Shown here: positions 5,708-5,748 of the stretch, in pieces | Position numbering within the stretch: position 1 is the first letter of the stretch | How the letters are laid out: every line of letters begins with the position of its first letter | Assembly: GCA_946886995.1 (NCBI GenBank) | Contig: CAMPJU010000099.1 | Location: forward strand, 1 to 5,748 | Source: an uncultured Lysobacteraceae bacterium | Lineage (GTDB): Bacteria > Pseudomonadota > Gammaproteobacteria > Xanthomonadales > Xanthomonadaceae | Length of the DNA: 5,748 nt | Direction: 5' to 3' | Notes under the pieces: model-generated | Told to the model about the DNA's origin: nothing | Database searches by the model: none | Seen by the model: only the letters and a program-made list of their open reading frames with translations | Translations under genes and position numbers: made by a program

Positions 5708-5748
5708 ATGGGCAGGATCCTGATGGCGGCGCTCTCGTTGCTGCTGGC
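5708..5748 (+). CDS. Start of a probable secreted or membrane protein, truncated by the window edge
   Basis: Only 13 complete codons are visible: Met-Gly-Arg-Ile-Leu-Met, then an Ala/Leu-rich run. A basic residue at position 3 followed by a hydrophobic stretch is what a Sec signal peptide or first membrane segment looks like. A strong purine-rich Shine-Dalgarno (GGGGAGGGG, 5695-5703) ends four bases before the ATG, which supports the start. The gene diverges from the XRE gene across a 428-bp gap. No function can be named from so little sequence. Confidence 0.65.
   Translation, partial: MGRILMAALSLLL

Overview
The window is GC-rich (roughly 70% by eye) and almost fully coding, with the strong third-position GC that opens long shadow frames opposite real genes. 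The YcgL-family protein, the CydB ending in FRGKV...GYH and the overall style suggest a gammaproteobacterium of the Xanthomonadaceae/Lysobacteraceae type (Lysobacter, Luteimonas or Xanthomonas relatives). That assignment is inference from family resemblance, not a database match. No rRNA, tRNA, CRISPR array, transposase or insertion sequence was seen.

Left block, plus strand (1-3868): the 3' end of cydB (cytochrome bd-type quinol oxidase subunit II), then a 90-residue YcgL-family protein, then a 1094-residue membrane-anchored ankyrin protein. The gap from cydB to ycgL is 39 bp, and the ycgL stop overlaps the ankyrin start by 8 bp, so these look like one transcription unit. The ankyrin protein has a hydrophobic N-terminal third (five or six membrane segments to about residue 191), a short acidic linker, and about 22 ankyrin-like repeats filling the rest.

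Middle block, minus strand (3865-5279): a two-gene unit read right to left. A 119-residue XRE/Cro-CI-type DNA-binding protein comes first, then, after 74 bp, a 326-residue membrane diguanylate cyclase with GGEEF and an intact RxxD inhibitory site. The cyclase and ankyrin genes converge and overlap by four bases: a single CTAG supplies both stop codons, leaving no intergenic terminator.

Right block (5280-5748): a 428-bp non-coding region separates the XRE gene from a plus-strand gene whose first 13 codons (a signal-peptide-like start) are visible. The region is crowded with short dyads, a 14-bp exact direct repeat spaced 74 bp, a 12-bp imperfect inverted repeat and an AT-rich island. It is the likely control region for the XRE-cyclase pair and the divergent gene.

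The most interesting ideas are the XRE-cyclase pair with its structured, repeat-bearing control region (a possible self-regulated c-di-GMP switch), and the YcgL plus membrane-ankyrin pair behind the bd oxidase genes. Neither is shown to be a new system by sequence alone.
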